Below are positions 51,801 through 61,954 of a DNA stretch of 64,000 bases, piece by piece (positions within the stretch are counted from its first letter, which is position 1; every line of letters begins with the position of its first letter). Source of the stretch: Siphonodentalium dalli (Eukaryota; Mollusca; Scaphopoda; Gadilida; Siphonodentaliidae); assembly GCA_032622095.1 (NCBI GenBank), contig CP136061.1, forward strand, positions 249,811,582 to 249,875,581, read 5' to 3'. The position numbers were made by a program, and so were the translations under genes. The notes below the pieces were generated by a model. That model did no database searches. It was not told the origin of the DNA and saw only the letters and a program-made list of their open reading frames with translations.

Positions 51801-53624
51801 AACATGGGGTACGAGATATCTCATAAAATACCCTTATGATAAACATGGGGTACGAGATATCTCATATAATACCCTTATGATAAACATGGGGTATGAGATA
51901 TCTCATATAATACCCTTATGATAAACATGGGGTACGGTGGGACGATATATCTCACACAATACCCTTATGATAAACATGGAGTACGAGATATCTCATATAA
52001 TACCCTTATGATAAACATGGGGTACGAGATATCTCATATAATACCCTTATGATAAACATGGGGTACGAGATATCTCATATAATACCCTTATGATAAACAT
52101 GGGGTTCGAGATATCTCATATAATACCCTTATGATAAACATGGGGTACGAGATATCTCATATAATACCCTTATGATAAACATGGGGTTCGAGATATCTCA
52201 TACAATACCCTTATGATAAACATGGGGTACGAGATATCTCATATAATACCCTTATGATAAACATGGGGTTCGAGATATCTCATACAATACCCTTATGATA
52301 AACATGGGGTTCGAGATATCTCATATAATACCCTTATGATAAACATGGGGTTCGAGATATCTCATACAATACCCTTATGATAAACATGGGGTTCGAGATA
52401 TCTCATACAATACCCTTATGATAAACATGGGGTTCGAGATATCTCATATAATACCCTTATGATAAACATGGGGTACGAGATATCTCATACAATACCCTTA
52501 TGATAAACATGGGGTTCGAGATATCTCATATAATACCCTTATGATAAACATGGGGTTCGAGATATCTCATATAATACCCTTACGATAAACATGGGGTACG
52601 AGATATCTAATACAATACCCTTATGATAAACATGGGGTTCGAGATATCTCATATAATACCCGTATGATAAACATGGGGTACGAGATATCTCATACAATAC
52701 CCTTATGATAAACATGGGGTACGAGATATCTCATATAATACCCGTATGATAAACATGGGGTTCGAGATATCTCATATAATACCCTTATGATAAACATGGG
52801 GTACGAGATATCTCATACAATACCCTTATGATAAACATGGGGTACGAGATATCTCATATAATACCCGTATGATAAACATGGGGTTCGAGATATCTCATAT
52901 AATACCCTTATGATAAACATGGGGTACGAGATATCTCATACAATACCCTTATGATAAACATGGGGTTCGAGATATCTCATATAATACCCTTATGATAAAC
53001 ATGGGGTACAGTGGTACGAGATATCTCATACAATACCCTTATGATAAACATGGGGTACGGTGGGACGATATATCTCACACAATACCCGTATGATAAACAT
53101 GGGGTACGAGATATCTCATATAATACCCTTATGATAAACATGGGGTACAGTGGTACGAGATATCTCATATAATACCCTTATGATAAACATGGGGTTCGAG
53201 ATATCTCATACAATACCCTTATGATAAACATGGGGTTCGAGATATCTCATATAATACCCTTATGATAAACATGGGGTACAGTGGTACGAGATATCTCATA
53301 CAATACCCTTATGATAAACATGGGGTACGAGATATCTCGTATAATACCCTTATGATAAACATGGGGTACGAGATATTTCATATAATACCCTTATGATAAA
53401 CATGGGGTACGAGATATCTCATACAATACCCTTATGATAAACATGGGGTACGAGATATTTCATATAATACCCTTATGATAAACATGGGGTACGAGATATC
53501 TCATACAATACCATTATGATAAACATGGGGTTCGAGATATCTCATACAATACCCTTATGATAAACATGGGGTACGAGATATCTCATATAATACCCTTATG
53601 ATAAACATGGGGTACGGTGGGTCC
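48860..53624. repeat. 41-bp satellite array, about 115 units
   Basis: Unit of 41 bp containing CGAGATATCTCATATAATAC and a CCCTTATGATAAACATGGGG part. GAGATATCTC is a perfect palindrome and extends to TACGAGATATCTCGTA in some units. Units with an added TACAGTGG occur mostly at 49490-50170 and again near 53000-53280. Open frames are repeat artefacts. Confidence 0.98.
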
Positions 53625-54286
53625 TGTCTGCAGTTGTGGGTATGAAAAGTGCTATAAACAAGGCATTGGTCAGCACTTAGTTACTTTGCATCCATCTAAA
53701 CCGTGTTTAAAGAGGTGGTGGCATATAACCCCTGTTGATAAAATGTTAACAAGAACCTAGGGATTATATGCACAATAGAAAAACACTATACATAATAATA
53801 TCCCCTAATCGGTCAACGAAAAGTGGCATTTATAAATACCAATAGGTATACGGAGCATTTATAAATACCATAGGTATAAATACCATAGAAATTGGTTTGT
53901 GAAAATTAGGAGATTTCTACATAAATTCTGAAAATATGGGGGATCCCCAGCATAAATTATTGACCTTCACTGATTAACGCAGTTTACTGCCACAGTTTGC
54001 AGCCAATCAGACATAGACGCCAGCATCAGTCTCCACTGATGTCACTGACTCTTGGGGATGGAATTGACATAAAACTATCGAAACAAATTGAAAGGAAAAT
54101 TAGTGAGATGTAAATATTCATTGGTGAATCTAAGTTCTACTATTGGATAAATAAGTATTGAGATCTGTTTTCTTATAATGTTCTGCACTATAAAGCTATC
54201 ATTATAAATTTAGTTATGATCAGTAAAAAATCCGAGATTGATCACAAAATAGATATCTGGGATTTGTTTTCTCAGGAAACTAGAAT
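53625..54286. other. No gene seen
   Basis: Low-copy sequence. A short repeat, GCATTTATAAATACC, occurs twice near 53826-53873, with further GGTATAAATACC. Confidence 0.55.
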
Positions 54287-54294
54287 GAGATGTG

Positions 54295-54546
54295 CAAGCC
54301 TTGAAATAGTGTCTGTCATTTGCAGAATGATGTCCCCAGAGGGTGAATTTAGTGATGCTACCCCACATAGCGGGCTAGCATCACCAAATTCACCCTCTGG
54401 GAACCTCATTCTGCTGAGGTGTAAGCAGAATGATGTCCCCAGAGGGTGAATTTGGTGATGCTAGCCCACTATGCGGGGTAGCATAACTAAAATCACCCTC
54501 TGGGGACCTCATTCTGCAAATGACAGACACACTATTTCAAGGCTTG
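54295..54546. mobile_element. CAAGCC-family hAT-like MITE, complete
   Basis: 252-bp palindrome from CAAGCCTTGAAATAGTGTC to GACACACTATTTCAAGGCTTG, with two inner GGTGAATT..AATTCACC hairpins. The flanking 8-mers GAGATGTG and GAGACGCG differ only by two C-to-T changes at CpG, so they fit a decayed 8-bp duplication typical of hAT elements. Confidence 0.85.
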
Positions 54547-54862
54547 GAGACGCGTGTCTGGCTCTTACACGATCTCCGATTATAAAAATATGAGCCATTC
54601 AATAATTTAGAATGATTTTTGACATGTTTTGCAAGATTTTCTCCAGTGATTTATCACTTCCTGTGTTAGCCGCTGTTACCATTTCCATTTCGTTGTTACC
54701 ATTAATTACTCAGCTGTTCTGCAGACTACATGAGGTGTTTGAGCATTCTGAATTCCATGGCAACCAGTACTAGAGGTTAATACTTGGTTATATTGATAAG
54801 GGCTGAGATATCAGCCAGAGACCAAGGGTCGAAAGCTGATATGAAGTTACCTCGAGCTGATA
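54547..54862. other. No gene seen
   Basis: Low-copy sequence; GCTGATAT motifs recur near 54835-54862 and 55085. Confidence 0.5.
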
Positions 54863-55079
54863 TACAGTAATGCTCTAATTAATCGACTCCTAAACCACAG
54901 CAGAATTATGGGTAACTTTTCAGGATTTAGTCGGAAATATGGCTTGTTGCCATTCATCGGAAAGCTCTCCCCGAGAGCTTTCCGATGAATGGCAACAAGC
55001 CATATTTCCAACTAAATCCTGAAAAGTTACCCATAATTCTGCTGTGGTTAAGAAGTCGATTACTTAGAGCATTACTGTA
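54863..55079. mobile_element. TA-type palindromic MITE, complete
   Basis: 217 bp, the best copy with 60745-60961. Two ~108-bp arms are nearly perfect reverse complements, TACAGTAATGCTCTAATTAA inward to GGAAAGCTCTC. The element proper begins CAGTAATG and ends CATTACTG with TA on each side, as for Tc1/mariner-type insertions. No coding capacity. Confidence 0.88.
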
Positions 55080-55156
55080 TCTCGGCTGATATCCCACTAA
55101 TGAAGAAATAACATTATTGTTAATTATAGACTTAATTATACAGCAATATCTATAGT

Positions 55157-55418
55157 ACGTCTCAAATTAACATTGTTTTAGTTACTTTTTCCCTTCTGTT
55201 CTGAGTTTCTATATTCCCTAATTTGCAGAAGATAAAATGCATAATCGAGTTGACTAATATGGGAACATCACCAGCTTCAAGTGGGGAACTTCCATCTGAT
55301 CCTAGTTCTCCCGTAGCAGAATGGGTACATTTGGATGATGCTAGCCCGCCGTCACTAAATTCACCCTCTGGGGAACTCATTCTGCAAATGTCAGACACAC
55401 TAAACCCAGGCTTGTAAG
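55157..55418. repeat. CAAGCC-family element, right part
   Basis: Contains CATCACCAGCTTCAAGTGGG, TTCACCCTCTGGGGAAC and the outer arm CAAATGTCAGACACACTAAA to GGCTTG. The left outer arm is missing. Confidence 0.7.
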
Positions 55419-55473
55419 GGCGGTGATTCTTGATGATCGCCTTCAAACTTCTTGGATAAAATGTTTGGCCAAA

Positions 55474-55727
55474 TTAACCCCTCCATGACTGGAGCTTCCT
55501 AATTTATTGCGAAAACCCTGTGCCAATGCATTCTCTGATATATGTGAGTCTCCCATAGGGAGCCTCGCATATATCTGATAATGCTTGGCCTAACAATATT
55601 TACCTAGACCTTGTAAGCTAGTGCATTCTCTTATATATCCCTATGGGAGACTTGCATTTACAAGAGAATGCACTAGTTCAGGTTCTTTAATGCTGCATCA
55701 GTGCAGATCCCGTAATGAAAGGGTTAA
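55474..55727 (+). mobile_element. TTAA element, family 3
   Basis: 254 bp with TTAA at both ends: CCCCTCCATGACTGGAGC at left and GTAATGAAAGGG at right. It has two diverged shared-stem hairpins (loops CCCATAGGGA and CCCTATGGGAG). Confidence 0.82.
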
Positions 55728-56134
55728 ATTTTCTTTGGCCTTTCACCAAAAAATTGTGAGGCCATTGGCCAATTTGGCCACTGACACCAACATCACAGAT
55801 GGAACGAGAACTGCACAAAATTTCTGATGGTTCTGTGAGATACCAGTACCTCCAATAGGCTCATTAGAACCCTCAGTGCAACTAGGTCATCAAGATATCC
55901 GATCAATATTGAGCAAAACAAGGTGGGGAAATTAATAAGAAGATACTGGGAAGGGGAATTAGAGTGCACCCATGGGGATTGAAGGCTGCCGTCAATTCCT
56001 GATCCACATCACCAAAGAACGTCAGTGGGTGATCCACACCACCAAAGAACGTCAGTGGGTGATCCACACCACTATGCAAAATAATAGAAGCAATTTGTTT
56101 GGCTGATGAATCTCCATAAACTCAACGAATTGGT
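55728..56134. other. No gene seen
   Basis: Contains a direct repeat, CACCAAAGAACGTCAGTGGG, followed by TGATCCACACC (56009-56070, two units). No exon recognised. Confidence 0.55.
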
Positions 56135-56524
56135 TTAACCCTTTACCCAACAGAAGGGCCCTGTGCCAATGCATTCTCTTATATATGCGAGTCGACCATA
56201 GGTCGCCTCGCATATATAAGAGAATGCATTGGCTTAACACATTAAAAATTATAAAATTGTTAAAGAATGTAAGAAAATATGGTAAAAAAAGTTTTTTTTT
56301 AGGCCAATGCATTCTCTTATATATGCGAGGCGACCTATGGTCGACTCGCATATATAAGAGAATGCATTGGCACAGGGTATAACTGTAACTATCACAATGT
56401 GGTCAAGGAGCCGGTTCCAATGATATCCATATTTGTATGGTTTTATTGAGACAGACCCAAGATATTTTAGGCTGTTGAAGCTTTATTTGGCCGGTTTTGG
56501 CCGGTTTGTTGGGTAAAGGTTTAA
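56135..56524 (+). mobile_element. piggyBac-type MITE, family 1
   Basis: TTAA at both ends; CCCTTTACCCAACAGAAGGG to TTGTTGGGTAAAGGT. The last G of the right end is T. Two hairpins with a shortened spacer. Confidence 0.9.
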
Positions 56525-57365
56525 TTAATGCTAGGAACAGATTGAAAACAACAATATAACTTTTTTCAGAGTTCCTAAAGTACAAACAGATTAACCTTTT
56601 CTTTACTGACTTACTCATTAGCGAGTAGTTCCCATAGGAAATGTTTGTGGGACTTATTATCTGAACATTTCCCACTAGTGAACAACAGATTAAAAGAGCT
56701 GTAAGGTGAAAATTGGAGGGCAGATTCGAATTCAAATTCAAACTTGACCTGTAATTTGTAAATCATAATTGATAAATATGATAATTAATTCATAAATACA
56801 ATAATTAAATCAGCGTGGAAGGAAGTCATTATATAGTTCCCAATATTTAACAATATTTCCAAAATCACAATGTATTTCCAAGTTAATATATTACACTGAG
56901 ATGTAATTATGTAATAAGTAATACATGTACATTAGGAAATCGAGATTAATCCTAAGTATTTTTGTTTCGTTCATGACAATATTTATAAAATATCTGTATA
57001 ATATATAGAGAATACCGATGGGTTTTGATTACCCGGATTATCATCCGATGAATGGCAACAAGCCATATTTCTGACTAAATCCTGAAAAGTTACCCATAAT
57101 TCTGCTATGGTTAAGGAGTCATGTTCTACAGTTCACTGCAAATTGTTAGAAAACGTTGACTTTGCAGTAAGAAGTGTCAATGTTTACATTCCATCTAATG
57201 ATTTGCTCACCACTAAATGACAATGTCCAGCACATCCACCAAAAGAAATAGTCCCCATGGGGAAGGAGCTTTCTTTAATGTCAAAATGCAAAAACAATCC
57301 ACCTGTTACTGATAGCATTGAAACTTAAGGTGATTCACTGCTAAAAACCAGAAGTGATTTCCAGG
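56525..57365. other. No gene seen
   Basis: Includes an imperfect inverted repeat GGAAATGTT..AACATTTCCC at about 56637-56672, related to the 65-bp repeats, and a partial TA-type hairpin arm at 57044-57120. Confidence 0.55.
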
Positions 57366-57373
57366 TCTACAGT

Positions 57374-57749
57374 CAGGGGCGCCGGAAGCATCCAAGGGCT
57401 GGGGGGGCAGAGCCTACAAAAAGGGCACTTTTCCGCAAAAAAGGGCATTTTCTCCGCAAACTCGGGAAAATAACCATAAATTCATTGTGGCAAAAATCCC
57501 TATTTTAATGGTATTTGTCGATTTTTATGGCCGTTTTGTGATAAAATTGCCAAAAAAATTATATTCCTTGTGAAATTGGTAGTATTTGGACCAAAAAAGT
57601 CACATTTTGCTATAAAAACACGAGATTAAACACACAAAAAGCATTTTCTGTCTCCAGAAAAAGGGCAAGTCCTGCCCCCGCTCGCCCCCCTTGGTCAAGG
57701 GCAGTGGGGGTCAGCTGCCCCCTCTGCCCCCCCTCTTCCGGCGCCCCTG
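57374..57749. mobile_element. hAT-like non-autonomous element
   Basis: 376 bp with 15-bp inverted ends CAGGGGCGCCGGAAG and CTTCCGGCGCCCCTG, flanked by TCTACAGT (57366-57373) and TCTTCAGT (57750-57757), an 8-bp duplication with one mismatch. Inside are paired GGGGGGCAG and CTGCCCCC tracts and repeated AAAGGGCA motifs. CAG..CTG ends and 8-bp duplication are hAT traits. Confidence 0.88.
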
Positions 57750-57886
57750 TCTTCAGTGCCAAGTTAAGGTAAAGGAAACATGGTTTTAGGTTGTTAATCT
57801 TGATAGAGATCATGAACCAGCAAATGAAACAGCATACATTTAATTAACAAACCTACATATCAAACAAACATATAACATCACATACA

Positions 57887-58334
57887 CAAGCCTTTAAATA
57901 GTGTGTCTGTCATTCGCAGAATGAGATCCACAGAGGGTGAATTTAGTGAAGCTATCCCATACAGTGGGCTAGCATACCAAATTCACCCTCTGGGAACCTC
58001 ATTCTGCTTAGGCTTCAACTGAGATGGGAGACCTACTGGTAAAATCACATTGAATTGCCCCAGTTGAAGTTAGTGCAGAACATTATAAGAAAACAGATAT
58101 CACCCATTAGTCACCTCAAGTATGGATTTTATCTTCTACTAATTAAGGGATATAGAAACTGAACAGAAGTAACTAAAACAATGTTATTTTGAGACTATTG
58201 ATACTTCCCAGAAGATGAGGCCTAAGCAGAATAAGGTCCCCAGCAGGTTAATTTAGTGATGTGCGACAGCTTCAGTAAATTCACCCTGTGCGGACCTCAT
58301 TCTACAAATGGCAGACATACTATTTCAAGCCTTG
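57887..58334. mobile_element. CAAGCC-family hAT-like MITE, long form
   Basis: Flanked by CACATACA on both sides (57879-57886 and 58335-58342), an exact 8-bp duplication. Left CAAGCCTTTAAATAGTGTGT, right ACATACTATTTCAAGCCTTG. Two hairpins plus a GCCCCAGTTGAAGTTAG middle. Confidence 0.88.
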
Positions 58335-58542
58335 CACATACAGATATCAAAGACATATACAACATAAGTTTTACAAATACTGTTTTCATGGAGTTTATTC
58401 TGAAACTGGCAAATTTAAATCTCTTCCTTAACACAGCAAAAATGACAATGTTAGGAAATATAACTGTACTTTTTCTAAACAGCATCGCATTGACCTACCA
58501 GCATCATAGTAATTCAGCAGGACCCACTAGCATCATGGCATA

Positions 58543-58941
58543 TTAACCCTTTACCCAACAAAACGGCCAAAACCGGCCAAATAAAGCTTCAACAGCCTAA
58601 AATATCTTCGGACTGTCTCAATAGAACCATACAAATATGGATATCATTGGAACCGGCTCCTTGACCACATTGTGATAGTTACAGTTATGCCCTGTGCCAA
58701 TGCATTCTCTTATATATGCGAGTCGACCATAGGTCGCCTCGCATATATAAGAGAATGCATTGGCCTAAAAAAAATCTTTTTTTAACACTTTTTACCATTT
58801 TTCTTACATTCTTTAACAATTTTATAATTTTTTATGTGTTAAGCCAATGCATTCTCTTATATATGCGAGGCGACCTATGGTCGACTCGCATATATAAGAG
58901 AATGCATTGGCACAGGGCACTTCTGTTGGGTAAAGGGTTAA
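58543..58941 (-). mobile_element. piggyBac-type MITE, family 1
   Basis: TTAA-flanked, opposite orientation; CCCTTTACCCAACAAAACGG to TTCTGTTGGGTAAAGGG with both hairpins. Confidence 0.92.
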
Positions 58942-59033
58942 AGCAGACCACTTGATGATTCTCTCATATTAAAATATTTTTCATAAAATCATGAGTAAGC
59001 TTTAGGCATTTTGGAACACATTGATCTGCACTA

Positions 59034-59232
59034 TACAGTAATGTCCTAAATAATCGACTCCTTAACCAGAGCAGAATTATGGGTAACTTTTCAGGATTTA
59101 GTTGGAAATATGGCTTGTTGCCATTCATTGGAAAACTCTTAGTGAGAGCTTTCCGATGAATGGCAACAAGCCATATTTCCGACTAAATCCTGAAAAGTTA
59201 AGGAGTCGATTATTTAGGGCATTTATACTGTA
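59034..59232. mobile_element. TA-type palindromic MITE, small deletion
   Basis: TA plus CAGTAATGTCC at left, ATACTG plus TA at right. An ~18-bp piece of the right arm (the CCCATAATTCTGC region) is missing. Confidence 0.82.
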
Positions 59233-59352
59233 ATTGAGGTTATTATTCCCACACCAGCATTGTAAGCAGAAAGCGATCACTAATCTATAAAGTGCAGGCA
59301 CATATGTCATGTAGCATAACACAAGCATGGCCCATATAATGTTACTTGGCTG

Positions 59353-59606
59353 CAAGCCTTGAAATAGCGTGTCTGTCATTTGCAGAATGAGATCCCCAGA
59401 GGGTGAATTTAGTGATGCTACCCCACATAGTGGGCTAGGATCACCAAATTCACCCTCTGGGGACATAATTCTGCTTACACCTCAGCAGAATGAGGTTCCC
59501 AGAGGGTGAATTTGGTGATGCTAGCCCGCTATGCGGGGTAGCATCACTAAATTCACCCTCTGGGAACCTCATTCTGCAAATGACAGACACCCTATTTCAA
59601 GGCTTG
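59353..59606. mobile_element. CAAGCC-family hAT-like MITE, complete
   Basis: 254-bp palindrome with exact 8-bp duplications CTTGGCTG at 59345-59352 and 59607-59614. It lies in the putative calcium channel intron just downstream of IS4 exon a. Confidence 0.92.
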
Positions 59607-59658
59607 CTTGGCTGTGATGTAGATCCTTTAATAATTCTACATGCCACGCTTAACTTAC

Positions 59659-59765
59659 TTGGTGCTCTGGTCACCAGTCTTAGAGGCCTTAAAACCCTGA
59701 AGGCTCTCAAGGCCTTGACATCGAACCCACGGAGTTTCAAGATGGAGAGCATTGTGCTCATGGCA
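59659..59765 (-). CDS. Cav1-like calcium channel IS4 exon, version a
   Basis: Second IS4 exon of the same channel, 206 bp downstream of version b on the minus strand. Seen: acceptor TTTATTGCAG (a weaker pyrimidine tract than version b), 107 nt in the same phase, donor GTAAGTTA. The linker is [11 protein letters not shown], then [17 protein letters not shown] and TRAP. Relative to version b, six residues differ, all in the linker; the S4 and its exit are identical in protein but differ at eight codons. A single 107-nt exon fits the reading frame, whereas two in a row or none would shift it. This suggests mutually exclusive use, which is an inference. A hAT-like hairpin element ends 45 bp from its donor side (59614). 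Confidence 0.87.
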
Positions 59766-59971
59766 CTGCAATAAAGTTAATTATAGCGACCAATCAACAA
59801 TCAGCACATGTACATGCCCATATAAGACCTAACCTTATGATAGGGCTCACTAACAGACTACAACAAGGACTATACAATTACGTTAAAGGACAAACTATAT
59901 ATATTAGAACAGAAATGCAAACAGCAACCAGCTAATACTGTATTGTTTTGTCCATGCCGCGCTGCACTTAC

Positions 59972-60078
59972 TTGGCGCACGTGTCACCAGCCTTAGAGGC
60001 CTCAACACCCTGAAGGCCCTCAAGGCCTTGACATCGAAGCCTTTGAGTTGAAGAAAATCGAGAATTGTGCTCACCGCA
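59972..60078 (-). CDS. Cav1-like calcium channel IS4 exon, version b
   Basis: Internal exon of an L-type voltage-gated calcium channel alpha1 subunit, a plasma-membrane pore protein that opens on depolarisation. Seen: on the minus strand a pyrimidine-rich acceptor ending TTCCTTACAG precedes the exon and GTAAGTG follows it. It is 107 nt: one base completing a codon, 35 codons, and one base (A) opening the next. The linker [11 protein letters not shown] is followed by [17 protein letters not shown] and TRAP. The S4 has K-R-R-R-R at every third residue, the gating-charge pattern. Known: this core fits Cav1 domain I; Cav2 channels have RAVRVLRPLKLV instead, and other domains differ more. Against version a, 8 of the last 23 codons differ silently with no residue change, so it looks constrained. 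Version a lies 206 bp downstream in transcription order. The usual VSGxPS is VTRAP(S) here. No other exon of the gene is visible. Confidence 0.88.
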
Positions 60079-60744
60079 CTGTAAGGAAATTTATTGGTAA
60101 GAAATTATTTTCATGAATTACATTAACCGCCTGGTATTCTGTGAATAAAAGAGATATGTTTCATGGTTCATTGACCGAAGTAACTCTTAATCTACTATAC
60201 ATGTAGGTGTGAATCATAGAATAGGTTACTACTATAGAGTAACTTGTAACCTACTATACATGTAGGTGTGAATCATACAATAGGTTACTATGGAGGTACT
60301 TTAAAAAATTAAATAGCTCATTTGACATTAATAAACACTAAAGAAATAAATTATATAGATCATATCATGAATCTCTACCCCGAATATATGCCCTCTATCA
60401 TGACATGATCTGGAAATCATATTCCATCCCTTCAATAAAACACGGGAACTTTTTGATGTTCTGATCCGTTCTGAGGGGAACACTTTATAACACTTTATAA
60501 CATTAAACAAACAAGGCAGGGAATATATTTCTTTGTCAATTATTGTACATTAATAATCTATTTCACACTAGGGGGTGGCCCAGCTTGAGATTGCATGATT
60601 ATTGTAACTTTTGTGAGTTGATATTGCAATAAACGTTGAATTGAATACCGGGGAGCAATTCCCTTTTTCCATGCGATGCAGATCAGAATTGGCTCAACAA
60701 AGTCACCTAAATACAATCTCAAACTGGGACATTCACCGACTGAA
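60079..60744. other. No further exon seen; short duplication
   Basis: Upstream of IS4 exon b on the minus strand. A ~58-bp unit (CTACTATACATGTAGGTGTG onward) is duplicated at about 60190-60290. Near 60605-60650 GATATTGCAATAAACGTTGA resembles a retroposon 3' end, but no body is visible. I looked for the neighbouring channel exons (S3 side) and saw none. Confidence 0.5.
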
Positions 60745-60961
60745 TACAGTAACGCTCTAATTAATCGACTCCTTAAACACAGGAGAATTATGGGTAACTT
60801 TTCAGGATTTAGTCGGAAATATGGCTTGTTGCCATTCATCGGAAAGCTCTCGCCGAGACCTTTCCGATGAATGGCAACAAGCCATATTTACGACTAAATC
60901 CTGAAATGTTACCCATAATTCTGCTGTGTTTAAGGAGTCGATTAATTAGAGCATTACTGTA
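60745..60961. mobile_element. TA-type palindromic MITE, complete
   Basis: 217 bp including both TA; CAGTAACGCTCTAATTAATC to GCATTACTG. Arms pair with a few mismatches. Confidence 0.88.
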
Positions 60962-61139
60962 CATATTAATGAACAGGTATTAACTAAGAAATATATTAAC
61001 TGCACTGTTTTTTCAATGTTATAAACTTTGCTGTCAGAACATATATTTTATCATTTTCTTAGATTCTTTAACAATTTTTATATAATTTTTTTCATTTATT
61101 CTTACATTCTTTAACAATTATAATAAATAATATAAAATT

Positions 61140-61250
61140 TGTTATGCCAATGCATTCTCTTATATATGTTCGACTCGCATATATAAGAGAATGCATTGAC
61201 TCAGGGTTTTCGCTAAAAATTCAGGAAGCTCCAGTCAACAAAGGGATAAA
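61140..61250 (-). repeat. Fragment of a family 3 TTAA element
   Basis: One shared-stem hairpin with a deleted loop (TATGTTCGACTCGC), then GGGTTTTCGCTAAAAATTCA and AGCTCCAGTCAACAAAGGGA. Confidence 0.65.
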
Positions 61251-61484
61251 AGTTAGTCCAGGACATACACACTGTGCTGATGTTCTGTAACAAAAATGTA
61301 ATTAACAGCTGAAATATTCAGAGACTGATTGAGGCTGGAAGAAATTTACTGTTTAAATACATTTGTATATGCTTTTGGAATTTTAATGCAATCATGTCAA
61401 CATTGATGTCATAGAATCTCCCTGGAAGAAAAGTTAAATTCATTACTTCATATATGGTTTCACAAATGAGATCTGTGATATTCA

Positions 61485-61857
61485 CAAGCCTTGAAATGGT
61501 GTGTCTGTCATTTGCAGAATGAGGTCCCCAGAGGGTGAATTTAGTGATGCTATCCCACACACTGGGCTAGAATCGACATATTCACCCTCTGGGAACCTCA
61601 TTTTGCTTAGGCCTCAACAGTCATAGGAGACCAGGATAAGATTGAAGATCCCCAGTTGAAGATGGTGATGTTCATCCATTAATCACCTCAATTATGTAAT
61701 TTATTTTCTGCAAATTAGGGGAAATAGAAATTGAACAAAATGAAAAAAATAGATTAAAAGAATGTTCATTTGATACCAACTGTTCAAGATAGCGTCACTA
61801 AATTAACTCTCTGGGGACCTCGTTCTGCAAATGACAGACACACTATTTCAAGGCTTT
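61485..61857. mobile_element. CAAGCC-family hAT-like MITE, long form
   Basis: Left CAAGCCTTGAAATGGTGTGT, right CACACTATTTCAAGGCTTT. The flanking 8-mers GATATTCA and AATATTCA match at seven of eight. Confidence 0.85.
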
Positions 61858-61954
61858 AATATTCATCATGAAAAAAAAAACAATAAGCCATTGATAATGC
61901 TCCATTGCTCTGATTTCATCCATTGATAACAATAAAAGAAATAACGGAAAAATC

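Noticed and set aside
48860-53624. CRISPR array in the 41-bp repeat
   Set aside because: There are no variable spacers between palindromes; the whole 41-bp unit is repeated.
56052-56351. 99-codon minus frame
   Set aside because: Same MITE hairpin readings (CILLYMRGDLWSTRIYKRMH type peptides) as elsewhere.
60558-60839. 93-codon minus frame
   Set aside because: It runs through one arm of the TA-type palindrome and a retroposon-like tail; no protein similarity recognised.
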